A DNA stretch of 55,828 nucleotides, from contig CAJTMV010000024.1 of NCBI GenBank assembly GCA_910577225.1, positions 1-55,828 on the forward strand, written 5' to 3'. Positions within the stretch are counted from its first letter, which is position 1. Each line of letters opens with the position of its first letter. The stretch comes from an uncultured Eubacterium sp. (GTDB taxonomy: Bacteria > Bacillota > Clostridia > Lachnospirales > Lachnospiraceae). The translations under genes were made by a program, and so were the position numbers. Below the pieces are notes generated by a model. It saw nothing but the letters and a program-made list of their open reading frames with translations. It had not been told where the DNA came from and made no database searches. Positions 25,642-33,873 of this stretch are shown piece after piece.

Positions 25642-26544
25642 GTGATAGAACGAATGGTAGCATTTTGGAGCGAGGAAGACGGATGCGGTATAACGAGCGG
25701 CATGGCGGCGGTTGCCAGTGTTTGTGCCGATGTATGGCAACGGAAAATCATATTGCTGCAGAGCAGGAATCAGGAAGGAGATCTTTGCCAGAAGCTGGGA
25801 AATGGCGCGCGCACGCAGATTTTTGTACAGGAAGAGGACAGATCTGAAAGGCGGGACGGCTGGGATCAGCAGCCGGCGCCTGACAGGAACCAGCAGCCAA
25901 CCAGAGAACGTCTGTTTGCATGCCTGATTCCGGTTGTCAGAGGACGTATGTATTATTTGCCGCAGGGGGATTACAAAAAGAGGGAAAAATATCCCGGGTA
26001 TATGAAAGAAGAAATGCGTCAGACGATTGATCTGGCGGAACAGATGAGTGATCTTACCTTTGTAGATTGCGGTAGTGGCAGAGACGATCTGTCGGAATTT
26101 CTGCTTTCGATGGCAGATGTGGCAGTGATTGGTATTTCGCAGGAGCGTCAGAATCTGGACGCTTATTTTCAAAACAGACATGTCTATCGTGGAAATGTCG
26201 TTTATCTGGTGAACCAGTATCAACAGGAATCCATTTATAATAAAAAAAATCTGAACCGTCTGTTTCGATTGGGAGAAGAAGAACTAACGGTGATTCCGGG
26301 GAATCCGGTTTTTCGCCATGTTAGTGACAGAGGAAAGACGGAACGTTTTATTCGCAGACATATGAAGTGCAGGTTTTATGATCATCAGTATGATTTTATG
26401 AAGGAACTGATGCAGACGACAAGAATCATTTTAAAAGCTGCAGGGTATGAGAAGACGATTCGTTCGCCTCCATTAAAAATGCAGCCCGCGCTGCCGTATA
26501 CGAAACTAACGGGTCAGCGGGACTGCAGAAAACTGCAAATTTAG
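25642..26544 (+). CDS. ParA/TadZ-like protein with degenerate P-loop (second copy)
   Basis: 300 residues. MVAFWSEEDGCGITSGMAAVASVCADVWQRKIILLQS has the strand-loop-helix form of a ParA-like Walker A, but the GKT lysine is missing (GCGITS). A Walker-B-like strand (LTFVDCGSGRDDLSEFLLSMADVAVIGIS) and a VVYLVNQYQQES strand follow, typical of MinD-like folds. The GTG at 25642 is chosen because GGAG lies 5 bases upstream; the ATG at 25654 is further away. It ends tail to tail with the CNNM gene, overlapping by 3 bases. It is likely a partner of the first copy; function unknown. Confidence 0.5.
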   Translation: MIERMVAFWSEEDGCGITSGMAAVASVCADVWQRKIILLQSRNQEGDLCQKLGNGARTQIFVQEEDRSERRDGWDQQPAPDRNQQPTRERLFACLIPVVRGRMYYLPQGDYKKREKYPGYMKEEMRQTIDLAEQMSDLTFVDCGSGRDDLSEFLLSMADVAVIGISQERQNLDAYFQNRHVYRGNVVYLVNQYQQESIYNKKNLNRLFRLGEEELTVIPGNPVFRHVSDRGKTERFIRRHMKCRFYDHQYDFMKELMQTTRIILKAAGYEKTIRSPPLKMQPALPYTKLTGQRDCRKLQI

Positions 26545-27818
26545 TGGCGGTCTGTTTTGGAAACAGGTTCCGGCAGCTGGATACGCAGCTGTTCGATCCG
26601 GTTTTTATGAACAGAAGTTACGGTCAGCCGGATGTTGTCATCCGTGATAATCTGTTCGTTTTCTGCCGGCAGATGATCGCACCGGCCGATGAAATATCCG
26701 CCGATTGTATCATAGTCGTCTGAAGTCAGATGAATATCCAGTTCATCGCATAAATCTTCCAGGTTCATGGAACCGGCAACGAGAAAGACGGTATCGGTAA
26801 TTCGGACAAGCGCGTCTGTTTCATTGGCGTCATATTCGTCGTGAATTTCGCCGACGATTTCTTCCAGAAGATCTTCCATTGTCACCATACCAGCAGTAAT
26901 GCCGTATTCATCCAATACGATCGCCATATTGATGGATTTGGTCTGCATCTCTAAAAACAATTCTGCCGTATTTTTCTTTTCATAGGTAAAAAAAGGTTCC
27001 CGCAGAATATTTGAGACGGAAAAGTGCTCCACATCTTCATAAAGGAGCAGATCTTTCATATTTAAAATACCAATGACGTTATCGTTCGTATCTTCAAATA
27101 CCGGCATTCTTGTATAATGGTCTTCGCGGTAGATTTCCAGTATGTCCCGATAGGAGCTGTCAGCTTTTACAAACGTCATGTCAATTCTTGGAGTCATGAT
27201 TTCTTTTGCAAGAGCGTCTGAAAAATCAAAAACATTATGAATCATTTCGCGTTCTTCTGTTTCGATAATACCGCTTTCATGACTGACATCTACGATGGTT
27301 TTTAATTCTTCTTCTGTCAGGGTATCTTTGTTTTTATTCGGATCTACCCGCAGCAGTCGCAGAAACAAATTGGACAGTTTGTTAATAATAAAGATGACGG
27401 GAGTAAGTACCGTCATCAGAGACTGTATAATACCCGAATATGCGATGGCGAGTTTTTCAGCATGAAGTGTGGCAAGCGTTTTCGGAGAAATTTCACCAAA
27501 GATTAATATCAGTATGGTCAGGATACCGGTTGCGATGCCGGCGCCATAGCTGCCAAACATACGGATTGCCAGTGAGGTGGCAATACTGGAGGCAGACAGG
27601 TTCACGACGTTATTACCGATTAAAATGGCGCTCAGCATTTTACCGGAATCTTCCGTGACTTTCAAGGCGCGCGCGGCGCGTTTGTTTCCTTCATCAGCCA
27701 GCGTCCGCATACGGATACGGTTAAACGTTGTCAGTGAAGTTTCTGCAGAAGAAAAGAATGCAGAAAGGAGTAATAAAATAACAAGTACAACTAATTGAAA
27801 TATGTCATCTGGATTCAA
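26541..27818 (-). CDS. CNNM/CorC-HlyC family membrane protein
   Basis: A 425-residue protein of the UPF0053 family, linked to magnesium or other ion transport. A DUF21 region with transmembrane helices (LVVLVILLLLSAFFSSAETSLTT…) is followed by two CBS domains (IMTPRIDMTFVKADSSYRDILEIY and FLEMQTKSINMAIVLDEYG) and a C-terminal CorC_HlyC transporter-associated domain (DDYDTIGGYFIGRCDHLP). The TTG at 27818 is preferred because AAGAGGTG lies 6 bases upstream; an ATG at 27860 has no site. Confidence 0.92.
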   Translation of the reverse strand: MNPDDIFQLVVLVILLLLSAFFSSAETSLTTFNRIRMRTLADEGNKRAARALKVTEDSGKMLSAILIGNNVVNLSASSIATSLAIRMFGSYGAGIATGILTILILIFGEISPKTLATLHAEKLAIAYSGIIQSLMTVLTPVIFIINKLSNLFLRLLRVDPNKNKDTLTEEELKTIVDVSHESGIIETEEREMIHNVFDFSDALAKEIMTPRIDMTFVKADSSYRDILEIYREDHYTRMPVFEDTNDNVIGILNMKDLLLYEDVEHFSVSNILREPFFTYEKKNTAELFLEMQTKSINMAIVLDEYGITAGMVTMEDLLEEIVGEIHDEYDANETDALVRITDTVFLVAGSMNLEDLCDELDIHLTSDDYDTIGGYFIGRCDHLPAENEQIITDDNIRLTVTSVHKNRIEQLRIQLPEPVSKTDRH

Positions 27819-27938
27819 TGGTACACCTCTTAATATAAATAAGTATTTGAACAATAGCATTTACATGAATAATATACCAAAAAAACATGCAGTTGAAAAG
27901 TATTTCCTGCAAAAAATTTATTAGGAAAGGATGAATTT

Positions 27939-29888
27939 ATGGAGCAGAATGAAAATCAATACGAGGAGATCGATCGAAAGAAGGTAGCGTTTTTGATCGG
28001 AGCGATTCTTGTCATAGCTGCCGCGCTGCTTCTCGCCGTTTATCTGTTTACCGACGCAACGAAAGCATCGACCGGAGAAGGAGAAGCGGTCGCGATCACA
28101 CCAGAGCGTATCATACAGATTTCGGACGAGGTTACTGATCGGGTATTAGATACGCTGAATAAAGATATTCTGGCAGACCGCATTCATAAGGCAGTCGAAG
28201 AACAGCTGAAAGGGGAGACGATATATGAAATTCTCTCAGACGGCGATGTAAAGGTAACTGCAGTCGGGGAAGATGAGCTGCGTGACGTCATAGCCATATT
28301 GCTTGAAGAATCCGGTATTTCCGGAGATGGGATACTGACAGACGATCAGAAAGAGTATATCCGGCTTGCCGTCGGTCAGGCGCTGGAGGATGCGCTCTTG
28401 CAGATCAGCGTATCGCAGCTTCTTACGGATGAGGAAAGAGAGCGGCTGGAAAATCAGCTGAAACGCGAATTAACAGAAACACTGAAAGCGCAGATTCAAA
28501 ACAGTACCGGTCAGCTTACCGGCCGTGAACTGGAACAACTAAAAAATACGCTGAATATCGAACGTCTGATACAAGGTGAGGTTGACAAAATAACAAAACA
28601 GCAGATGCAGACGCTCAAGGCGCAGATACTTGCCAGTATAAAAAAACCGGTGAAAGGCGTGGATTATTTTACAGATGCAGATATTCGGCTGATACAGGAT
28701 CGTGTTTTAAAAGCGGCAAAGAAAGAGCTGTTCAGTCAGTTGGAAAAACTGACCAGACAAATCAGCGAAGTGAAAACGTCTGTCAATACGCTGACCAGTC
28801 AGGTAAAGGAACTCAAGGCATTAGATAAGGAAAAGACGGCAGATATAAAAAAACTGCAGACGAGTATTACAACGATAAACAATTCGATTCAGCATATTCA
28901 TACGGTTACAGAACAGCTGGCAGAAGCGATTACCGTCTCGGGCAGGCATCTGGAAAAGGTAACGGGATCCGGAAGCGAGATCCGCGCAGAGAGTGTATCA
29001 GATCCAAATCTGACGATTGCAGAGTTTGTAGATATTCTTGCCGGCAACGATCAGATCTACACAGGAGCGATCAGGGAATTAAACAAAATCGTCAAACAGC
29101 TCAAAGATGAAAATATCAAACAGGATGAAAACTTTGAGCGGGCGGTCAGTCAGCTGGAGCATTCTCTAAACGATAATGGCAAAGCGCTCGAAGACGCAAA
29201 AGCAGCGCTTGAAAAAAGCGATCAGGAGCTGAAAAACCAACTGCAAAAAAGTGATCAGGAACTGAGAGATCAGCTGGAAAAAGATTCTGACAGTCTGACG
29301 CAAAAGCTGGAGGAAGAAAAAAAGGCGAGAGAAGAGGCAGATGAAAAGCTGCGCGAACAGGCAGACGCAGCGGACGCGCTGACAGGGGATCCAGAGGAAG
29401 CAGGCAGGATCGAAGGAGACACAGTATTTCAGAAAATAGGAGCGATTGTAAAAATTCTGTCAAAGGATGGAATCAGTGGATTATTCGAAGCTCTGCAGGG
29501 AATCGGCGGGGCAGAAACGGTAGAAGAAGGAATGGAAAATCTGCATACCGACCTGACAGACGCCAGAGCGCGTGTCGAAGAGCTGGAAAAGGAAAAATGG
29601 CTTTCGGATATTGTACTTCTCGCAGAGCCGCAGCAGGAAGGAGTTTCCGGGTATACATATCAGGAAAGCGGATCCGCTTATGTGTATCAGATTCCTCTCG
29701 TAACCGAATCAGACAAGATTCGGCTGGAAGATGACGATACATCTGTAGTAATTACGTTTAAAAAGCCGGGAAGGCTGCCGTCGCATGCGGCACTTTCTAC
29801 AAATGGAAACGCACTGTGTATTTCATTTGCAAACCGGCCGTCCCGAAATATTGAAATCGTATCCATACATGTATATAAAGAAAAATAG
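27939..29888 (+). CDS. Membrane-anchored coiled-coil protein with phage-tail-like motif
   Basis: 649 residues, no recognised family overall. A short cytoplasmic tail (MEQNENQYEEIDRKK) precedes a single transmembrane helix (VAFLIGAILVIAAALLLAVYLF), and the rest is outside the cell. Long coiled coils cover about 140-420 and 400-480, with the near repeat SDQELKNQLQK/SDQELRDQLEK. In the middle, KKPVKGVDYFTDADIRLI resembles the linker found in phage baseplate and tail-fibre proteins. The last 80 residues are beta-rich (SVVITFKKPGRLPSHAALS…FANRPSRNIEIVSIHVY). AGGAAAGG precedes the ATG. It is followed by a 12-bp gap and a secreted partner, so both form one unit. Confidence 0.6.
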   Translation: MEQNENQYEEIDRKKVAFLIGAILVIAAALLLAVYLFTDATKASTGEGEAVAITPERIIQISDEVTDRVLDTLNKDILADRIHKAVEEQLKGETIYEILSDGDVKVTAVGEDELRDVIAILLEESGISGDGILTDDQKEYIRLAVGQALEDALLQISVSQLLTDEERERLENQLKRELTETLKAQIQNSTGQLTGRELEQLKNTLNIERLIQGEVDKITKQQMQTLKAQILASIKKPVKGVDYFTDADIRLIQDRVLKAAKKELFSQLEKLTRQISEVKTSVNTLTSQVKELKALDKEKTADIKKLQTSITTINNSIQHIHTVTEQLAEAITVSGRHLEKVTGSGSEIRAESVSDPNLTIAEFVDILAGNDQIYTGAIRELNKIVKQLKDENIKQDENFERAVSQLEHSLNDNGKALEDAKAALEKSDQELKNQLQKSDQELRDQLEKDSDSLTQKLEEEKKAREEADEKLREQADAADALTGDPEEAGRIEGDTVFQKIGAIVKILSKDGISGLFEALQGIGGAETVEEGMENLHTDLTDARARVEELEKEKWLSDIVLLAEPQQEGVSGYTYQESGSAYVYQIPLVTESDKIRLEDDDTSVVITFKKPGRLPSHAALSTNGNALCISFANRPSRNIEIVSIHVYKEK

Positions 29889-29900
29889 GAGGAAATTTAT

Positions 29901-31034
29901 ATGAATCAGAAACGCAGAATCGTTCGGACAGTTTCTTTGCTGCTGCTTGCGGGAATGCTGACAGGCGTACCGGCAGTGCAATGTGAAGCTGCAGTAATTA
30001 CATCGAATGCAACGGACAAAATAGCAGTAATGTTTCAGGAAAATACAGCGTACAGCGCAGGCGACTATGTGATTTTTGACGGAGAGATGTATATCTGCAC
30101 ACAGGATACGCAGGGCCCGTGGTCAGGTGTAGAAGCGGATTTTCTCCAGATTACGAAAAACCGAGAGCTTGGGACACAGGAAGACCTGGCAGCCTCTTAT
30201 GACGCTGCAAAAGATCCGTCCGAAGAAAAGTCACTGATGGCATTTGCAGCAAATGCGTGGCAGAAATTAAAGGGATTTTTTGGGATGGAGCAAAAGGATG
30301 AAAATGTGGACGCCAGCCAGTATAAAAATTCGTCCGTGAGTGCGAAGCTGAACTTTTTGCAGCAGCAGAATCAGCAGCTGGACCAGAATGTGTCAAATCT
30401 GCAGGGCTGGATTACACAGTCTTTTCAATCTGTCAGTAATGGAAAATCTATATTAGCGGCCGCCATTACTGACAAAAAAGGTACTGCAGGCCCAAAGGAT
30501 TCGTTTCACCAGCTTGGTCAGGCGATCAGAGATCTGGCACAGATACAGTATAACGACGGACATGGAGCCGGACACAGCGAAGGGTATGATCAGGGATACA
30601 ACGCCGGTATTACATTTGCCGATGGTCGCGTAAACGAAAATTCTGCAAGTTATCAGCAGGGAGCAGCGACGTTTCATCCTCAGATATGGGCAGAGGAAAT
30701 ACGGGTAGAAAAAACGGGACCAAATAAAGAACACGATTGTTTTACAAGTGGAGAAGGGATTACAAGTAATCATATCGAATATTCCTTCCGCAAACAATTT
30801 CATGGACACACAATTATAGCAGCGTATTTACAGGCACGATATTCTTCGCCGTTTGGCACGCAAATGTGCACGGTATTATCCGCGCTGGCAGGCGATAGTT
30901 ATATCAGCGTATCAGATACGCAGGATTTTTCTCTATATGTAAATAAGGATGTAATTTCCTGGGGAAGAGTATCATTTAACCTGCTGGATACCGGAGCGTA
31001 TCAGACATTAAAGTTTAAAGTCGTTTATATTTAA
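29901..31034 (+). CDS. Secreted protein with CBM5/12-like and tail-fibre-like segments
   Basis: 377 residues with a signal peptide (RIVRTVSLLLLAGMLTGVPAVQCEA). AYSAGDYVIFDGEMYICTQDT (about 51-72) has the aromatic pattern of CBM5/12-like chitin-binding modules, also common in tail fibres. A coiled coil (LNFLQQQNQQLDQNVSNLQG) leads to GKSILAAAITDKKGT…SFHQLGQAI, a motif of phage tail proteins. Gly/Tyr-rich turns (DGHGAGHSEGYDQGYNAG) precede a C-terminal beta domain. AGGAGG precedes the ATG. Likely partner of the upstream anchored protein; function unknown. Confidence 0.6.
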   Translation: MNQKRRIVRTVSLLLLAGMLTGVPAVQCEAAVITSNATDKIAVMFQENTAYSAGDYVIFDGEMYICTQDTQGPWSGVEADFLQITKNRELGTQEDLAASYDAAKDPSEEKSLMAFAANAWQKLKGFFGMEQKDENVDASQYKNSSVSAKLNFLQQQNQQLDQNVSNLQGWITQSFQSVSNGKSILAAAITDKKGTAGPKDSFHQLGQAIRDLAQIQYNDGHGAGHSEGYDQGYNAGITFADGRVNENSASYQQGAATFHPQIWAEEIRVEKTGPNKEHDCFTSGEGITSNHIEYSFRKQFHGHTIIAAYLQARYSSPFGTQMCTVLSALAGDSYISVSDTQDFSLYVNKDVISWGRVSFNLLDTGAYQTLKFKVVYI

Positions 31035-31047
31035 TTACATTTTTTTA

Positions 31048-31080
31048 TTTCTGGCATGGACGTAAAAATCATGCCAGAAA
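31048..31080 (+). repeat. 11-bp hairpin after the fibre-like pair
   Basis: TTTCTGGCATG (31048-31058) pairs perfectly with CATGCCAGAAA (31070-31080). It is flanked by T-rich and A-rich runs on the wrong sides for a classic terminator, but it probably marks the end of the transcript. Confidence 0.5.
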
Positions 31081-31102
31081 AACAAAAAAATCATCTATCT
31101 GG

Positions 31103-31131
31103 TTGACTTTTTCCTAAAATTTTTGTATATT
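31103..31131 (+). promoter_or_regulatory. Near-consensus sigma-A promoter of ispE
   Basis: TTGACT (31103-31108), a 17-bp spacer and TATATT (31126-31131), about 78 bp before the ispE start codon. Confidence 0.7.
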
Positions 31132-31175
31132 GTATACAGAATACATTATACAATATACAGAATACATTATACAAA
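31130..31175 (+). promoter_or_regulatory. Putative duplicated operator overlapping the ispE promoter
   Basis: TTGTATA (31130-31136), N10 and TATACAA (31147-31153) form an inverted repeat that begins inside the -10. The 21-bp unit starting ATACAGAATACATTATACAA is then repeated directly at 31155-31175. Placement over the start of transcription fits a repressor site. A GntR-family regulator encoded at 33024 is a candidate binder (inference). Confidence 0.5.
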
Positions 31176-31208
31176 GTGCAGAAAAGAAATATATCGGAGG
31201 GTAGAGTT

Positions 31209-32075
31209 ATGGATGAAATCAGGCTGAAAGCACTTGCAAAGATCAATCTGGGTCTGGATGTTACAGGCCGCAGGGATGATGGCTATCATCTGGTTCGCAT
31301 GATTATGCAGACGATTCATTTGTTTGACAGCGTGCAAATGGAAAAAATACCGGAATCCGGGATACAGCTGACGACGAATATCAGATTTTTACCGACGGAT
31401 GAGCATAATATTGCATATAAAGCGGCCAGATTACTGATGGATGAATTTCAGATTACACAGGGGATTCGAATTGATATTAAAAAATGTATTCCGGTGTCTG
31501 CAGGTATGGCTGGCGGAAGTACAGATGCCGCGGCAGTGCTGTATGGGATGAATCAGATGTATGACTTAAAGCTGTCGCAAAAGCAGCTTGCAAAACGCGC
31601 GTTAACGCTGGGTGCGGATGTACCGTACTGTCTGATGCGCGGAACGGCACTTGCCGAAGGAATCGGAGAGAAGCTGACCAGGCTGCCTTCAGTGCCGCGC
31701 TGCCCGGTCGTCGTTGCAAAGCCGGGTATCAGCGTATCTACCAAGTGGGTATATGACAGGCTGCAACTTGGGGAGCAGACAAAGCATCCGGATATCGATC
31801 AGCTGATAGCGGATATTAAACAGCAGAATTTAATTGATATGGCATCACATATGGGCAATTTGTTAGAAGAAGTCACCGTACAGGAATATCCGGTGATCGC
31901 ACAGATTAAAGAAAATCTGATGGAACATGGAGCGTTGAATGCCATGATGAGCGGCAGCGGACCTACGGTATTTGCGCTGTTTGAGGAACGCAGTACAGCA
32001 AGGGAAGCGGCAGATGTACTGCGTGCCAGCGGACTTGCCAGACAGATTTATGTGACAACCATTTTTAATGTATAA
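31209..32075 (+). CDS. ispE: 4-diphosphocytidyl-2-C-methyl-D-erythritol kinase
   Basis: A 288-residue GHMP kinase that phosphorylates CDP-methylerythritol in the MEP isoprenoid pathway. N-terminal LKALAKINLGLDVTGRRDDGYHLVRMIMQ contains the catalytic Lys region. The ATP loop is PVSAGMAGGSTDAAAVL, and the third motif is AMMSGSGPTVFALF. The start at 31209 follows CGGAGGG; an upstream frame from 31176 lacks one. The two cytidylyltransferases later in the window look like teichoic acid enzymes rather than the pathway's IspD. Confidence 0.95.
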   Translation: MDEIRLKALAKINLGLDVTGRRDDGYHLVRMIMQTIHLFDSVQMEKIPESGIQLTTNIRFLPTDEHNIAYKAARLLMDEFQITQGIRIDIKKCIPVSAGMAGGSTDAAAVLYGMNQMYDLKLSQKQLAKRALTLGADVPYCLMRGTALAEGIGEKLTRLPSVPRCPVVVAKPGISVSTKWVYDRLQLGEQTKHPDIDQLIADIKQQNLIDMASHMGNLLEEVTVQEYPVIAQIKENLMEHGALNAMMSGSGPTVFALFEERSTAREAADVLRASGLARQIYVTTIFNV

Positions 32076-32199
32076 AAAATGTACTCCTTTTTTTGAATAG
32101 TGTACCCACTTAACGGGCTTGGAATATACATTTACGTTGCAGGCAAATATTTTATAGTCAGGTATATAAATCAAATCAGAAGTTGCAAAGGAGAACTTT

Positions 32200-32388
32200 A
32201 TGAAATCAGGCAATAGAGATGATGGCTGGTTAACCGGAAGACTATATTTCAGCAAAAAAGACAAAAGAGTAATCATCAGGAGACCACGAAGTGGGTTTGG
32301 CTATACAATGAATTTAGGAAATAAGTGGACATGGATATTTGGTATTGTTTTTGTAATGATTATAGTTAGATTAGTCAGTGTTCTTTAA
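32200..32388 (+). CDS. DUF5808-like small membrane protein
   Basis: 62 residues. DGWLTGRLYFSKKDKRVIIRRPRSGFGYTMNLGNKWTW matches the DUF5808 layout (W-x-G-x-Y-x-n-x-D…r-x-G-x-G-x-T-x-N), and a single transmembrane helix (IFGIVFVMIIVRLVSVL) ends it. AAAGGAG precedes the ATG. Function unknown. In other proteins this segment occurs beside membrane DUF1648-type domains. Confidence 0.65.
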   Translation: MKSGNRDDGWLTGRLYFSKKDKRVIIRRPRSGFGYTMNLGNKWTWIFGIVFVMIIVRLVSVL

Positions 32389-33023
32389 AACAACTTCCGG
32401 TTAAAAAATTGTCGGGTGAGTGTAAATCCGTAATCCTATGTGAAAATATGCATTGGACTTCAAATTTTAAGCAGTGGATACATTTTTCCGAAAAGGGAGA
32501 ACGTATTAGTATGTAAAGAAGAAAAGATCAACAGGAAAGACATTGGAAACAACGATCTGATCGTTTCGCTGGTTTGAAATTTGGAGTGATTTAATATACC
32601 AGGTGGTTTGACAATTGGAGCAAACGGATATACCGAATGGTTTGACATTTGAAGTAGTTTGACATACAAAACGGTTTGATATTTGGAGTGATTTAATATA
32701 CTGGGTGGTTTGATATTTGGAGCAAACGGATATACCGAATGGTTTGATATTTGAAGTAAGTTGATATGCAGAATCATTTGATCTGCAGAATCATTTGATA
32801 TGCAGAATCGTTTGACATGCAGAATGCGTTTGTTACATTCAAACGATTTCACTTTCTAAATGAGATCACTTTTCAAATAATTTATTATCTGCAATTATTG
32901 TTTTGGTAGTTTCATTAGTTTCATTATCTAAATAGTTTCTATCTGAGAGAGCAGGATGCAGGCTGTGCTAATAAATGTGCAGAGTTGTTTTCGCGATAGA
33001 ATATATTAAAAGAGGGTAAAAAA
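32389..33023 (+). other. Gene-free region holding a repeat array, upstream of the GntR gene
   Basis: Apart from the repeats listed separately at 32571-32830 I see no gene. The last 100 bp should contain the promoter of the GntR gene, but no strong -35/-10 pair stands out. Confidence 0.4.
32571..32830 (+). repeat. Higher-order degenerate repeat array
   Basis: Two copies of a 102-bp unit begin GGTTTGA at 32571 and 32673. Each is itself made of GGTTTGAYATTTGGAG-like sub-units. From about 32769 the array shifts to three 17-bp units of the form GAATCATTTGATMTGCA. Confidence 0.85.
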
Positions 33024-33698
33024 ATGCCAGAAGATTTGAAATTGAACATGAATGCGTATCTTCCCCTGCGTGATGTTGTATTTCAAACATTGCGTGAGGC
33101 TATATTAAAAGGAGATTTAAGACCCGGCGAACGTCTTATGGAGCTGCAGCTCGCAGCCAAACTGGGAGTCAGCCGTACGCCGATACGGGAAGCGATAAGA
33201 ATGCTGGAACAGGAAGGGCTTGCGGTTACTATTCCAAGAAAAGGCGCAGAAGTAGCCAGGATGACAGAAAAAAACATGGAAGACGTATTACAGATACGTG
33301 AGGCGCTGGACGAGCTTGCGGTTCAGGTTGCATGTGATAAGATGACAGATCAGCAGCTTGAAAATCTTACTCTTGCAATGAAAAATTTTGAAAATGCGAT
33401 TCAGGCGGGAGACCTGAAAAAGACGGCCGCCTATGATGTGGAGTTTCATGATATTATTTATGAGTCAACCGATAATCCGAAACTGGTAACACTTTTGAAC
33501 AATTTGAGAGAGCAGATCTATCGTTACCGTGTGGAATATTTAAAAGAAAAAGAAAATTATCCGATGCTGATCAAAGAGCACGAAACCATCGTGGCAGCTT
33601 TAAAAGAAAAAAATAAAGAACGTGTGTCCGACGCGATGCGCTGCCACATTCGAAATCAGGCGGAAACAGTCAAAAATATTATTCGCGAGCAGGGATAA
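33024..33698 (+). CDS. GntR-family regulator, FCD subfamily
   Basis: 224 residues. An N-terminal winged helix (LREAILKGDLRPGERLMELQLAAKLGVSRTPIREAIRMLEQEGLA) is followed by a helical FCD ligand-binding domain (about 88-215), with metal/ligand histidines in VEFHDIIYE, IKEHETI and RCHIRNQAE. AGAGGG precedes the ATG. The ligand is probably a small carboxylic acid, by family. It lies downstream of ispE and the DUF5808 gene, and may bind the inverted repeat over the ispE promoter (inference). Confidence 0.9.
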   Translation: MPEDLKLNMNAYLPLRDVVFQTLREAILKGDLRPGERLMELQLAAKLGVSRTPIREAIRMLEQEGLAVTIPRKGAEVARMTEKNMEDVLQIREALDELAVQVACDKMTDQQLENLTLAMKNFENAIQAGDLKKTAAYDVEFHDIIYESTDNPKLVTLLNNLREQIYRYRVEYLKEKENYPMLIKEHETIVAALKEKNKERVSDAMRCHIRNQAETVKNIIREQG

Positions 33699-33765
33699 CT
33701 ATGCATACGGCAAAAATATGAAAATGATTATAGATATGAGCGAACAGGGATAACTATGCATATCA
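33685..33765 (+). repeat. Duplicated 3' end of the GntR gene
   Basis: The 23 bases beginning GCGAGCAGGGATAACTATG at 33685 (last codons, stop and following bases) recur with one change at 33740, a 55-bp offset. Confidence 0.8.
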
Positions 33766-33873
33766 CATAGGTATGGAACATTCGGCCGATAGTTTGTTAA
33801 CATCGATCAAAAATAACCGGCACAGATTCGTTCGGCCTGCATATGCTAACAGTAAGAGCAGAAGGGTATTTGT

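Noticed and set aside
27939..31034. Prophage remnant
   Set aside because: Only tail-fibre-like motifs are seen. There is no integrase, capsid, terminase or lysis gene, and both genes have their own membrane anchor or signal peptide, which phage tail genes lack.
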